NCBI RefSeq assembly: GCF_000527095.1
Contig: NZ_AZUN01000001.1
Location: 124,001 to 188,000 of the forward strand
DNA length: 64,000 bases
DNA from: Methylomicrobium lacus LW14
GTDB lineage: Bacteria > Pseudomonadota > Gammaproteobacteria > Methylococcales > Methylomonadaceae
Reading direction: 5' to 3'
Shown: one piece after another, positions 34,106 to 44,320 of the stretch
Numbering within the stretch: the first letter of the stretch is position 1
Layout: each line of letters begins with the position of its first letter
The notes under the pieces: generated by a model
The model's database searches: none
What the model was told of the DNA's origin: nothing
Seen by the model: the letters and a program-made list of their open reading frames with translations, nothing else
Program-made: the position numbers and the translations under genes

Positions 34106-35555
34106 GCGCTTCGCTCAACCAGGATTTCAGTTTGACCAGCCATTTCGGTTTGGGGGTTTCGAGCTTCAGACCGGAATCCGGCAATTGTTCGAAGACCCGA
34201 TGCAAGCGTTTGGCGGCCTGTTCCGGCGGGATCCCATTCAGCAAGCCTTCGCCGTAGGCCAACAGCCAGGCCAGATGCGCCTGTTCGGACAACGGTTCGA
34301 GCCGGTCCTGTTTCAATATTTCGCGCAGCAGGCGTCCGTGCCGGAGTTTTTCCTCGACGCCGGCTTCGAGTCTGGCACCGAAACGGGCAAACAATTCGAG
34401 TTCCAGAAATTGCAGATAATCCAGGCGAATCCGCGCGGATGCCGCCTTGATCGCCTCATGCTGCGCTTTGCCGCCGATCCGCGACACCGAGCGGCCGATG
34501 TCGATCGCGGGCAGGAAGCCGGCTGCGAACAGTTTGCTTTCGAAATAAATCTGGCCGTCGGTGATCGAAATTAAATTGGTCGGAATGTAGGCGGACAGTT
34601 CCCCCTGCCGGGTTTCGATGATCGGCAGCGCGGTCATGCTGCCGCCGCCGGAAGACAGGCCCAGCACGGTCGAGCGTTCGAGCAGGCGCGAATGCAGGTA
34701 AAAAATATCGCCGGGATAGGCCTCGCGTCCGGGCGGCCGTTGCAGCAGCAGCGACAGTTCGCGGTACGATTGCGCATGGCGGGTCAGATCGTCGTAAACG
34801 ACCAGCGTATCGCGGCCGAGGCGCATCCAGTGTTCGGCGATCGCGCAACCGGCGAACGGGGCCAAATAGCGGAAACCGGGCAGCGCGTTCGCTTCGGCGA
34901 CCACCACGACGGTATAGTCGAGCGCGCCGGCCGCGCGCAGGGTCTCGATCGTGCCGGCGACCGAGGAGCGGGGCTGCCCGATCAGCACGAATATGCAGCG
35001 TACGTCGCGGCCCTTCTGATTGATCACCGCATCGAGCGCGAGCGTGCTTTTGCCGGTGCCGTCGTCGCCGATGATCAGCTGGCGCTGGCCTTTGCCGATC
35101 GGTATCAGCGCATCGACGATTTTGTTGCCGGTATATAAAGGGTCTTTTACGAAATCGCGTTCGATGATCGGCGGGGCGGCGGCTTCGAGCGGATTGAACT
35201 GACTGAAGTCGGGATCGGGCAAGCCGTCCAACGGTTTCCCCAAGGGATCGACCACACGGCCCAATAAGACTTCGCCGACGCCGATTTCGAGCTTTCGGCC
35301 CGTATGCTGTACCGACATGCCGGCGGTGACGCCCTGCGACTGCGACAGCAGAATCGCGCCGAGCATGTCCTTGGCGAGTTGGAACACCAGGCCGGTGCTG
35401 CCGTCGTCGAAGCTGATCAGCTCGTCGAGCCGCGCGGTCGGCAGGCCGCGAATCAAGGCGATGCCGTCGCCGATGCCGGCAACGCTGCCTCTTTCGCTGA
35501 GCCTCAGGCCGAAGCGGTAATCCTGTAAGTTCACGGCGGCTAATTTATCGGGCAT
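34089..35555 (-). CDS. atpA: N-ATPase type F-ATPase alpha subunit
   Basis: A 488-residue non-catalytic nucleotide-binding subunit. Walker A GDDGTGKST (about residues 158-166), IIGDDG..., and the alpha-type SISDGQIY-like segment (LISITDGQIYFE, about 322-333) are visible. The ATG at 35555 overlaps the end of atpF by 11 bases; the ATG 11 codons upstream (35588) is possible but less likely. Part of the operon D-C-Q-B-E-F-A-G. Confidence 0.9.
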   Translation of the reverse strand: MPDKLAAVNLQDYRFGLRLSERGSVAGIGDGIALIRGLPTARLDELISFDDGSTGLVFQLAKDMLGAILLSQSQGVTAGMSVQHTGRKLEIGVGEVLLGRVVDPLGKPLDGLPDPDFSQFNPLEAAAPPIIERDFVKDPLYTGNKIVDALIPIGKGQRQLIIGDDGTGKSTLALDAVINQKGRDVRCIFVLIGQPRSSVAGTIETLRAAGALDYTVVVVAEANALPGFRYLAPFAGCAIAEHWMRLGRDTLVVYDDLTRHAQSYRELSLLLQRPPGREAYPGDIFYLHSRLLERSTVLGLSSGGGSMTALPIIETRQGELSAYIPTNLISITDGQIYFESKLFAAGFLPAIDIGRSVSRIGGKAQHEAIKAASARIRLDYLQFLELELFARFGARLEAGVEEKLRHGRLLREILKQDRLEPLSEQAHLAWLLAYGEGLLNGIPPEQAAKRLHRVFEQLPDSGLKLETPKPKWLVKLKSWLSEAHEPAA

Positions 35556-36300
35556 GATCGGTTTGCCGTTTAAAAAACGCCAGTTCATCGGCCAGATTCA
35601 CATGCAGCTGGCATTCGCCGACGATCGCGCACAGGCCCGCGATCAACATAGGATCTTCCGTAAAGGCCGCCTGTAAGGTTTTCCCTGCGGCCGCGCTCAG
35701 TCCGGTTTCGATCGCGGCGCGGAGCGTTGGATCTAAAGGATGCGCCGAAACGACCGTCATCGAAGCGTTTTCCGGCAGCGCTTTGCCGGCTTTGCTCAGC
35801 GCGCCGCGCTCGTTTTCCGGCAGCGCCGCCAAATCTTCCAGAAACAAGCCGGCGATGCGCTCGGTCAGCTCTTTAGATGCCAGGCGCTTCAGCATCGCCG
35901 CCGCCTCGTCGTAGGCCTGGCCGGTCGCCGAGCGCAGTAATTCCGCTTCACGCGCGGCCAGCAAGGTCGCATTGCGCACCTGCATTTTTTCTTCTTCGCC
36001 GGCCAAGGCTTGTTTGATGTTGGCCATTTCCTGGGTTTTCAGCAGCGCCAATTCTTCGGTCAATTGCCGGCGGCTGTTTTCGCATTCCTGACGCCAGTCG
36101 GCCAGACGCGATTCATATTGCCGGCGCAGCGTCTCGGCTTCGTCGCGCATCGCCTGGGCTTGCGCGCTTTGCTCGCCGATTTTTTGCTGACGGGCGACGA
36201 GCAAGTCCAGCACCGGCCGATAGAGGAAACGTTGCAGAATCCAAATCAAGACCAGGAAGTTCAGGATTTCGAGGATGAATGTCGTCCAGTCGAGTTGCAT
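35545..36300 (-). CDS. atpF: N-ATPase type F-ATPase b subunit with delta-like C-terminus
   Basis: A 251-residue peripheral stalk subunit. One membrane helix (about 7-27), then a long charged coiled coil (about 35-150), then a C-terminal part of about 100 residues (VVSAHPLDPTLRAAIETGLS..., GECQLHVNLADELAFF) that resembles the delta-subunit end. N-ATPase operons lack a separate delta gene, and this extension probably replaces it. Confidence 0.87.
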   Translation of the reverse strand: MQLDWTTFILEILNFLVLIWILQRFLYRPVLDLLVARQQKIGEQSAQAQAMRDEAETLRRQYESRLADWRQECENSRRQLTEELALLKTQEMANIKQALAGEEEKMQVRNATLLAAREAELLRSATGQAYDEAAAMLKRLASKELTERIAGLFLEDLAALPENERGALSKAGKALPENASMTVVSAHPLDPTLRAAIETGLSAAAGKTLQAAFTEDPMLIAGLCAIVGECQLHVNLADELAFFKRQTDHAR

Positions 36301-36316
36301 CGTCAGTCCCAGCCGC

Positions 36317-36583
36317 TTATTTCAGGAAATATTCGAGCAAAGGATTGCGGAACAGGATGATCAGCGCAATGACCAGACAGTAGATCGCCAGCGATTCGAT
36401 CATCGCGAGGCCGATGAACAGGGTGCGGGTGATCGTTTTTTCGGCTTCGGGCTGGCGCGCCAGGGCTTCCAGCGCGCTGGCGATCGCACGGCCCATCGCA
36501 ATCGCGGGCAGCATGGTGCCGAGCGCGATGACGATGCCGGCGACGGCGGTCGACAGCGTGCTGAATAAATGCAGGTCGTTCAT
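36317..36583 (-). CDS. atpE: N-ATPase type F-ATPase c subunit
   Basis: The 88-residue rotor-ring hairpin. Helix 1 (about 10-33) leads into the polar loop ARQPEAEK, and helix 2 (about 53-80) has the ion-carrying Glu in MIESLAIY. Compared with the Ilyobacter Na+ ring (Q32, E65, S66, T67, Y70), Glu, Ser and Tyr are kept, but the Q32 position is Met (PAIAMGRA) and the T67 position is Leu. These losses argue against Na+ as the coupling ion and for H+. Alignment was made by eye on the ARQPEA loop. Confidence 0.9.
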   Translation of the reverse strand: MNDLHLFSTLSTAVAGIVIALGTMLPAIAMGRAIASALEALARQPEAEKTITRTLFIGLAMIESLAIYCLVIALIILFRNPLLEYFLK

Positions 36584-37284
36584 GATTTTTCCTCGGAAGA
36601 TGGTGAATTCGTTTCGGATTCGCCGGGCTCCAGCGCGCCGGCAATATAGATCAGGGCCAGCATGCCGAAAATGTAGGCCTGCACGACCGCCTCGATCACA
36701 TGCAGCATCAACAGCGGCACCGGCACCAGGAAGCCCGCGATCAACAGCACCAGGAGGGCCGCCATCTCCAGGCTCATCATGTTGCCGAACAGACGGATCG
36801 CCAGCGCCAGGGTGCGGGTGATTTCGCTGATGATATGGAAGGGCAGCAGGATCACGCTCGGTTCGGTGTAATGCCGCAAGTGGTTTTTGAGGCCGCGTCC
36901 GCGAATGCCGTACCAGTGGCTTGCCAGAAACACCAACACTGCCAGCGCCGCGGTTGCGGACAGATCACGGGTCGGCGCATGCAGGCCCGGAATCAGCCCG
37001 GTCAGATTCGCGGCCAGCACGAACAGCCACAACGTGCCGACAAAAGGCAACACCTGGCGCACAGCAGTTGGCGGCAACACTTCCGTCAGCGCGCCCTCGA
37101 TCGCGATCAGAACCGCCTCGATCGCGGTTTGCAGGCGGCCGGGGGCGGCGCGCAAGGTCAGATGCCCGAGGAGCGCCAGCAGCGTAAACACCAGCATGAT
37201 GCCCCAGGTCGTCACGACCGTGCTGGTGATGCCGAAGGGACCGATTTGCCAGACGATCTCGGCGCCGAGTTCCGAATGATTCAT
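36580..37284 (-). CDS. atpB: N-ATPase type F-ATPase a subunit
   Basis: A 234-residue membrane stator subunit with about five to six helices that carries ions past the c ring. The essential Arg lies in ITRTLALAIRLFGNMMS (about 140-156). It begins by ATGA overlap directly after atpQ, so there is no space for atpR, which normally sits between them in this operon type. Its own stop overlaps the atpE start. Confidence 0.9.
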   Translation of the reverse strand: MNHSELGAEIVWQIGPFGITSTVVTTWGIMLVFTLLALLGHLTLRAAPGRLQTAIEAVLIAIEGALTEVLPPTAVRQVLPFVGTLWLFVLAANLTGLIPGLHAPTRDLSATAALAVLVFLASHWYGIRGRGLKNHLRHYTEPSVILLPFHIISEITRTLALAIRLFGNMMSLEMAALLVLLIAGFLVPVPLLMLHVIEAVVQAYIFGMLALIYIAGALEPGESETNSPSSEEKS

Positions 37285-37556
37285 GTGCGGTCCCTCAAAA
37301 AGCGGAAGACGTTATAGCCGCCGACCGTGATGCCGAGCACGATCAGGCTGACGGTCCAGCGTACCGAATAGCCGGAAGCCAGGGTATCGAGCCAGCGGCC
37401 GAGATAGGCGCCGGCCACGATCGGCACGACGAACAACAAACCCAAGGTCCCGCCGTACAGCAGAATGCCGATCCAGGTTGCGGGCCTGAAGGCCTTGTTT
37501 TTCAGGCGCTCGATGTCGCGCCGGGTGTGTTTGGACAATTTGTCTCGATAGGGCAT
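37281..37556 (-). CDS. atpQ: N-ATPase AtpQ (AtpI-like) membrane protein
   Basis: A 91-residue protein: charged N-terminus (KLSKHTRRDIERLKNKAF) followed by two membrane helices (about 33-53 and 68-86). Position after atpC and before atpB, size and topology fit AtpQ, an AtpI/AtpZ-like assembly or Mg2+-handling protein. The start at 37556 (MPYRDKLSKH) is chosen; the earlier open frame is shadow sequence of atpC. Confidence 0.8.
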   Translation of the reverse strand: MPYRDKLSKHTRRDIERLKNKAFRPATWIGILLYGGTLGLLFVVPIVAGAYLGRWLDTLASGYSVRWTVSLIVLGITVGGYNVFRFLRDRT

Positions 37557-37561
37557 CAGGC

Positions 37562-37965
37562 TTAACTCCCGCGGCGTTGATTGCTTAACTCGGCCAGCCG
37601 TTTGACCAGCGAATGTTCGATTTCGGAGAGCGCGGCGCGCGAGCGGTGCACTTCGGAGTCGGTCTGCTGCATCGCCGCTTCCAGATCGGCGCAAATCGCG
37701 TCCGGGTCGATGCCGAGAAAGTAGCGCACCGTCGTGACCGTCAAGCGGTTGTCGGCAAAACGCAAGACGCCACCCGGCATCGCGAGATAACGCCAGACGC
37801 CGCTGTCGTCACAGAAGCGCGCGAGTCCGTAACGCAACAGCGCGACCGTATGCGCATGGCCGGCCAGGATGCCGAAACTGCCGCCTTCATCGGCTGCGAT
37901 GAACTGGCCGACCTTCTCGAAGCGGGTCAGCTCCAGGGTGTCGATCAAAGTCAGAGCAAACGTCT

Positions 37966-37969
<4 letters not shown>
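37562..37969 (-). CDS. atpC: N-ATPase type F-ATPase epsilon subunit
   Basis: A 135-residue central-stalk subunit. The beta-sandwich domain has the family-typical FGILAGHAHTVALLRYG (about 33-49) and a GGVLRFADN stretch; the C-terminal helical hairpin is short and may have lost inhibitory function. The ATG at 37969 overlaps the atpD stop. Confidence 0.85.
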
Positions 37970-39339
<1,370 letters not shown>

Positions 39340-39558
39340 AGACTCCCGCAGCGGATTAAATATGGGGATTCTAGCATACTCCGCTTGGATGAAGGGGAGG
39401 GCACAGGCAATTGATCAGGCGGCGAGGCGAACGGCGGCTCGATAAGCAGACTATTTTATGGGTTAGATATTGGACAAATCGCGCCCAAATCTGGCATGAT
39501 GAACGCCCAATTTGCCTTGTATGTCAAGGCTCTGATCAATCACCCTGAAGGAAAAGCA

Positions 39559-39900
39559 ATGAGTAATCTTCCCCCATGCCCGGCATGCGGCTCTGAATTC
39601 ACCTACGAAGACAACGGTCTCTTCATTTGCCCCGAATGCGCGCATGAATGGTCAGCCGCCGCAACGACCGAAGACAGCGGCGATGTTCGCGTGATCAAGG
39701 ATGCAAACGGCAACGTATTGCAGGACGGCGACAGCGTGACTGTGATCAAGGACCTCAAAGTCAAAGGTTCGTCGCTGGTCGTGAAGGTCGGCACCAAGGT
39801 CAAAAACATCCGTCTGGTTGACGGCGATCATGACATCGACTGCAAAATCGACGGCATTGGCGCGATGAAGCTGAAGTCGGAATTTGTGAAGAAGATCTAA
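39559..39900 (+). CDS. YjdM/PhnA-like zinc-ribbon protein
   Basis: A 113-residue protein with an N-terminal zinc ribbon (CPACGSEF...CPECAHEW, about residues 6-32) and a C-terminal PhnA domain (VIKDANGNVLQDGDSV, DLKVKG, VKNIRL). It was once linked to phosphonate use, but no phosphonate genes are here and the function is not established. The ATG at 39559 follows GAAGGAAAAG; the open frame starts 21 codons earlier without support. Confidence 0.88.
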   Translation: MSNLPPCPACGSEFTYEDNGLFICPECAHEWSAAATTEDSGDVRVIKDANGNVLQDGDSVTVIKDLKVKGSSLVVKVGTKVKNIRLVDGDHDIDCKIDGIGAMKLKSEFVKKI

Positions 39901-40059
39901 AGCTTGGCTGGCGGATGGCATTTCGCATTCATGCAAGGTATGCAGACAATATCGCTTGCATACCTGTTGCGATGATCACTCGATGTTGGTTTTCGCCGCC
40001 TATCGCAGTTTCTAGGGGCTGCGCGGACCCATCCCGCTCAGCCTCCCTATCGGCCGGCT

Positions 40060-40776
40060 TCAATACTCGGCATCATGAAAAACGTTCTGCACATCGTCCA
40101 GCTCGTTCAACATATCCAAAAACTTTTCAAATAAAGCAATATCGTCGCCGCTGATCTTCGTGGCGCCTCTTGGCACGAATTGAATTTCGTCCGCCTCGAA
40201 ATCAATCTCACCCAACAAATCGGTCAAGGCTTGCTTGGCCTTGGCGTAGTCGGCCTGCGGCGCGAACACGGTGATTTTACCCTCTTCGTTTTCAATATCG
40301 GTCACATCCACATCGGCCGTCAGCAAGGCTTCGAGAACGGCGTCCTCGTCAGCGCTCTTGAATGCCAGGATGGCGGCATGGTCGAACATGTGGCTGACCG
40401 TGCCGGGGGTGCCGATCTTGCATTTTGTCTTGGTAAAACACAGACGGACATCGCCGAAAGTCCGGTTAGGGTTGTCGGTCAGACAATCGACAATCACCAT
40501 GCAGCCGCCGGGGCCAAAGCCTTCATAGCGCGCCGGCGCGAAATCTTCGCCGCCGCCGCCTTTCGCTTTGTCGAGGGCTTTTTCAATCACGTGGCCGGGT
40601 ACTTGATCTTTCTTGGCACGATCAATCAACCCCCGTAAGGTCAGGTTTCCAGACGGGTCGATGCCCCCCGATTTAGCGCATACGTAAATTTCGCGCCCGT
40701 ATTTGCTGTAGACCTTGGTCTTGGCGTCAGCCGTTTTGGCCATGGACACTTTACGGTTTTGATAGGCTCTACCCAT
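40060..40776 (-). CDS. YebC/PmpR family regulator (YeeN type)
   Basis: A 238-residue protein of the YebC/PmpR family: MGRAYQNRKVSMAKT start, GGGGEDFAPARYEGFGPGG (about 74-92, the family signature) and three-domain length. Members act as transcriptional regulators and, as shown for some YebC proteins, help ribosomes at proline stretches. The sequence is closer to the YeeN branch than to YebC proper, which is usually near ruvC. The ATG at 40776 is chosen because MGRAYQNRK is the conserved N-terminus. Confidence 0.88.
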   Translation of the reverse strand: MGRAYQNRKVSMAKTADAKTKVYSKYGREIYVCAKSGGIDPSGNLTLRGLIDRAKKDQVPGHVIEKALDKAKGGGGEDFAPARYEGFGPGGCMVIVDCLTDNPNRTFGDVRLCFTKTKCKIGTPGTVSHMFDHAAILAFKSADEDAVLEALLTADVDVTDIENEEGKITVFAPQADYAKAKQALTDLLGEIDFEADEIQFVPRGATKISGDDIALFEKFLDMLNELDDVQNVFHDAEY

Positions 40777-41148
40777 TGGGTCGTTGCTCCATTGAAAACA
40801 AAAAGATGGAGATTTTACAGGCAAGTATGCGCAAAGGAAACCTTTTCGCCTTGTGTTCGCCTTGTAATAGAAATTTGCGCTAAGGGCGGAATCCTACCAT
40901 GGCAGCGATAAAGCCCGGTGCTAATTTAAGCCGCTTAAGCTACAATGCCCCTCTTAATATGGTTCCCGCTAGCCTCGTGAGAACGAGAAAAAGAACCCGC
41001 TGAAGTGTTGCTTCGCGGCGTAAAATCAGGCCACTTGATACCGCATGAAATAATGGATCATCCACTGGTGCAAAGGATGGCGACGGCTTGCAGAAATCGC
41101 CGCTACGACCCCGAAAATACTGCGTTTCTACGCATTAACAGCATAAAC
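40777..41148. other. Intergenic region before the methyltransferase gene
   Basis: About 370 bases between divergent genes. An open plus-strand frame from 41005 runs into the methyltransferase, but its N-terminal 48 residues are not methyltransferase-like, and I treat it as upstream sequence. I see no RNA gene or clear repeat here. Confidence 0.4.
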
Positions 41149-42880
41149 ATGGCCGACAATTACGACGATTACAGCCGCGAAGAATTGATTCGCGAGCTCC
41201 GCTTGCGCGACAGGCGGCCCCGCTTTGGTTTGGTGTGGGAACGCAAGGAAGTCGAGCACGAAAAAGCGGTGAACGACGATTTCGTCGCCCTGGATTTCGA
41301 TCCCGCGCTGTCCTGTGGCGAAGCGCCCTACCGTAACCTGATCATCGAAGGCGACAACTTCGATGCCTTGCGCTACCTGCGCATGACCCATGCCGGCAAG
41401 ATCAAATGCATCTATATCGATCCCCCTTATAATACCGGCAATCGCGACTTCATCTACAACGACCGTTTTGTCGATAAGGATGATGCATACCGGCATTCCA
41501 AGTGGCTGGAATTCATGTACAGGCGCCTGCAATTGGCGCGGGAATTACTGGCCGAGGACGGGGTGATTTTTGTATCGATTGACGATAATGAGGTGTTTAA
41601 TCTTGCGCCGTTGATGAATCAGGTGTTTGGCGAGCGAAATTTTATTGCCACGGTGATTTGGCAGAAAGTGTTTTCACCTAAAAACACTGCAATGCACTTT
41701 TCTGACGACCACGAATATGTGCTGGTTTATGCAATCAACCGCGATGTTTGGAGACCAAACGCGATACCCCGATCGGCGGCTCAAGATAAGGCATATAAAA
41801 ACCCGGATAACGATCCTCGTGGCGTTTGGACATCTGGCGATTGTTCGGCAAGAAATTTTTATAGTGAAGGCACATATTCGATAACTAGCCCTTCGGGGCG
41901 TATTATTGCGGGTCCACCTCCAGGCAATTATTGGCGTTTCTCAAAGAAGAGATTTGATGAACTTAATGAAGATGGTCGAATTTGGTGGGGTAAAGATGGA
42001 AATGGAGTTCCTCGGCTAAAAAGATTTCTTTCAGAAGTTAAACAAGGTGTGGTCCCTCAAACTCTTTGGAAATATGAAGAAGTTGGGCATACACAGGATG
42101 CAAAGAAAGAAGTGCAGGAAGTCATGCAATTTGAAGATGCTGCTTCAGTATTTTCTACACCAAAACCTATTCGTCTGATCGAACGCATTCTCCGCATCGC
42201 GACCAAACCCGACGACATCGTGCTGGATTTCTTCGCCGGCAGTGGCACCACCGCCCATGCGGTAATGAAACTGAACGCCGAAGATGGCGGCAATCGCCGT
42301 TTTATTCTGGTGTCCAGCACCGAAGCGCAAATCTCCCCCAGCCCCTCGGCAACCGCTCCCGGCGTTGCTCTTGCAGCAGTCGAAGTTGATTCCCCCCCCC
42401 TTTGAAAAAGGGGGGACGGGGGGGATTTCCGATAAAAATCTCTGCCGCGATGTTTGCGCCGAACGGGTACGACGGGTGATGCAAAGTTATAGCAATAAAA
42501 AAGGTGAAGCCGTTGCCGGATTGGGCGGCAGTTTTGCCTATCTGCGCACCCACCGCTTGCCCGCCGAAACCTTGTTTAGCAGCATTCAACATGAAGCCAT
42601 CTGGACAGCGTTGCAGTTGATTCATGGCGAAAGCTTGTCGCCATTTGCAGCCGATGCGCTGATTCAGCAAACCGAGTTGGAGAACAGCAAGGTGCTGTAC
42701 TTGCCGAAAATCAACGAGGCGGTATTGCAGGCATTGAATACGCTGATTGCCGCCGATTTGACACTGATAGTCTACGCTTGGCAACCGGGCTTGTTGCGGC
42801 AGCATTTTCAGGATGAACGGTTGAGTTTTTTGCCGATTCCTCAATTTCTGGTGGATCGGTTTGGTGGGAGTCATTTTTAA
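41149..42880 (+). pseudogene. Type III-like DNA methyltransferase (Mod) broken by a mini-element
   Basis: The 5' part (41149-42328, about 393 codons) encodes an adenine methyltransferase with catalytic IDPPYNTG (about residue 95) and the AdoMet motif DFFAGSGTT (about 361). After SSTEAQ the frame runs into a 100-bp element (42329-42428) and soon stops. The family-typical C-terminus, DKNLCRDVCAERVRRVMQ onward, resumes in another frame at about 42431-42880. Both catalytic motifs lie before the break, so a truncated active enzyme is conceivable but unlikely. It belonged with the Res-like gene at 43759. Confidence 0.8.
42329..42428. repeat. Mini-element with AAATC.CCCC / GGGGATTT ends, copy 1
   Basis: Starts AAATCTCCCCC and ends GGGGGATTT, forming imperfect terminal inverted repeats. 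It contains CCCCTCGGCAACCGCTCCCG, the reverse complement of a string in copy 2, and a GGGG/CCCC hairpin around CCTTTGAAAAAGG. It splits the methyltransferase gene. Confidence 0.7.
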
Positions 42881-43070
42881 AGTCCCCCTCAATCCCCTTT
42901 TTTCAAAGGGGGAAGTAGGCTTCTCGCTTTGTTATAGGGATGCCGGTACGAGATCGATTACTGATAAATGCTGAAAAATAACAGAGGTCTCTCTCCCTTT
43001 GAAAAAGGCGACTGCATGGATGCAGGAGATAGAGCGTCGCCGGGAGCGGTTGCCGAGGGGCTGGGGATTT
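42879..43070. repeat. Mini-element with AAATC.CCCC / GGGGATTT ends, copy 2
   Basis: Begins AAAGTCCCCCTC right after the methyltransferase stop and ends GGGGATTT. Carries a CCCCTTTTTTCAAAGGGGG hairpin and CGGGAGCGGTTGCCGAGGGG near its right end, the inverse of the string in copy 1. It is longer (192 bp) than the others, so may be two units fused. Confidence 0.65.
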
Positions 43071-43091
43071 ATCAATAATGGTCATTGATCC

Positions 43092-43520
43092 ATGCTAAAT
43101 TACGACGCCAAACTAAAACCCAAAGCTCGAACTCTACGCAGCAACATGACCGATGCCGAACAGCGGCTTTGGACGCGGGTGCGGCGCAAGCAGATATTGG
43201 ACGTGCAGTTTTATCGGCAAAAGCCGCTTGGCGGTTACATCGTGGATTTTTATGCGCCAAAAGCCTCTCTGGTAATCGAATTGGATGGAGGACAACATTT
43301 TGAAGCGGAGCAACAAGATTATGATCAGCGGCGAACCGAGTTTTTACAGCAGCAAGGATTGATGGTGCTGCGTTTTACTAATTTGGATGTATTGCAGAAT
43401 ATCGACGGTGTGATGGAGAAGATTTTTGTTGTGGTCCGGGAGCGTTTAGAGTATTTGAAAAATCCCCCTAACCCCCTTTTTCAAAGGGGGGATGGGTCTT
43501 CTCCAGACGATGAAACCTAG
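43092..43520 (+). CDS. DUF559 family endonuclease-like protein
   Basis: A 142-residue protein of the DUF559 (Vsr-like, PD-(D/E)XK) family: RSNMTDAEQRLWTRVRR (about 17-33), FYRQKPLGGYIVDFYAP (about 40-56), IELDGGQHF (about 62-70) and VLRFTNLDVL. These resemble very-short-patch repair nucleases, role unknown. The last 20 residues (NPPNPLFQRGDGSSPDDET) are encoded by mini-element copy 3, so the native stop was overwritten. It sits between the mod and res remnants. Confidence 0.83.
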   Translation: MLNYDAKLKPKARTLRSNMTDAEQRLWTRVRRKQILDVQFYRQKPLGGYIVDFYAPKASLVIELDGGQHFEAEQQDYDQRRTEFLQQQGLMVLRFTNLDVLQNIDGVMEKIFVVVRERLEYLKNPPNPLFQRGDGSSPDDET

Positions 43521-43573
43521 AAAAATGAACAAAACGTCACCCCTCTTTGCAAAAGAGGGGCCGGGGGAGATTT
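43460..43573. repeat. Mini-element with AAATC.CCCC / GGGGATTT ends, copy 3
   Basis: AAATCCCCC at 43460 and GGGGGAGATTT ending at 43573. Contains two hairpins, CCCCCTTTTTCAAAGGGGG and CCCCTCTTTGCAAAAGAGGGG. It supplies the C-terminus and stop codon of the DUF559 gene. Confidence 0.75.
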
Positions 43574-43621
43574 ATGCCAGTTTCAAAGAAGGGATGGATT
43601 TTCTCCCTTCGAGTATTTGAA

Positions 43622-43737
43622 AAATCACCCATTTCCCCTTTTTCAAAGGGGGAATGGGTCTTCTCCAGTCGATGAAACCTAGAAAAATGACCAGCATGTC
43701 TACCCCCTCTTTGCAAAAGAAGGGTCGGGGGAGATTT
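43622..43737. repeat. Mini-element with AAATC.CCCC / GGGGATTT ends, copy 4
   Basis: AAATCACCC at 43622 and GGGGGAGATTT ending at 43737, very similar in order to copy 3 (TCTTCTCCAGTCGATGAAAC shared). The string GAGTATTTGAAAAATC before it repeats the end of the DUF559 gene, so copies 3 and 4 arose by a tandem duplication that took some flanking gene sequence along. Confidence 0.75.
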
Positions 43738-43758
43738 ATCAATGAGGATGCCAGATAA

Positions 43759-44320
43759 ATGAGCACAATCGCGCCGAAGCCGTATCAGGACGAAGCGGTC
43801 AAAAACGCCTTGGAGATTTTTCGTTATGCGGAAAATCAATTACAGCAGGTTGATGATAGTGACAGCCAACGGGCGATTAGCGCCTATAACGGCTGCGTAT
43901 TGTTGGAAGCACCGACCGGAGCTGGTAAAACCCTGATGGCAGGCTTGATTGCCGAAAGTTTTGCCCGGACCGATCACCGTGATAATGCCAAGATCGTTTG
44001 GTTCTGGTTTACGCCGTTTGCTGGGCTGGTGGAGCAAGCCAAAAGTGCGTTAAAGCGGGATTTTAACGGTCTGAAAATCCGCGATTTGAGCTCTGACCGC
44101 AAGGCGTATTCGGCCGAGAGAGGGGATGTGTTTGTCACAACCTGGGCGCGCAATGCGGAAACCCGCAAACTGCGCAGCAGCGGCGATTTATCGCTGGCGC
44201 TGGACGAGTTCATCCCGGAACTGCGCGACGCCGGTTTTCGAATCGGTGTGGTGGTCGATGAGGCGCACCATAGTTTTACCAAGGCGACCGATCGGCTGCA
44301 AATGCTCCGCAATCCCTGCA
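43759..44320 (+). pseudogene. Type III restriction Res-like helicase subunit, truncated
   Basis: The N-terminal about 187 residues of a DEAD/DEAH helicase-type restriction subunit: LLEAPTGAGKT (Walker A, about 50-60), FWFTPFAGLVEQ, and VVDEAHHSF (DEAH, about 165-173). At about 44320 the sequence turns abruptly into the 3' end of a response-regulator gene on the opposite strand; the open frame then continues meaninglessly to 44550. The C-terminal helicase half and endonuclease domain are gone, so the restriction function is lost. Confidence 0.8.

Noticed and set aside
42879..43737. Considered a CRISPR array because of repeated hairpins
   Set aside because: Only four copies of unequal length (100-192 bp), lacking constant short repeats and unique spacers; no cas genes nearby.
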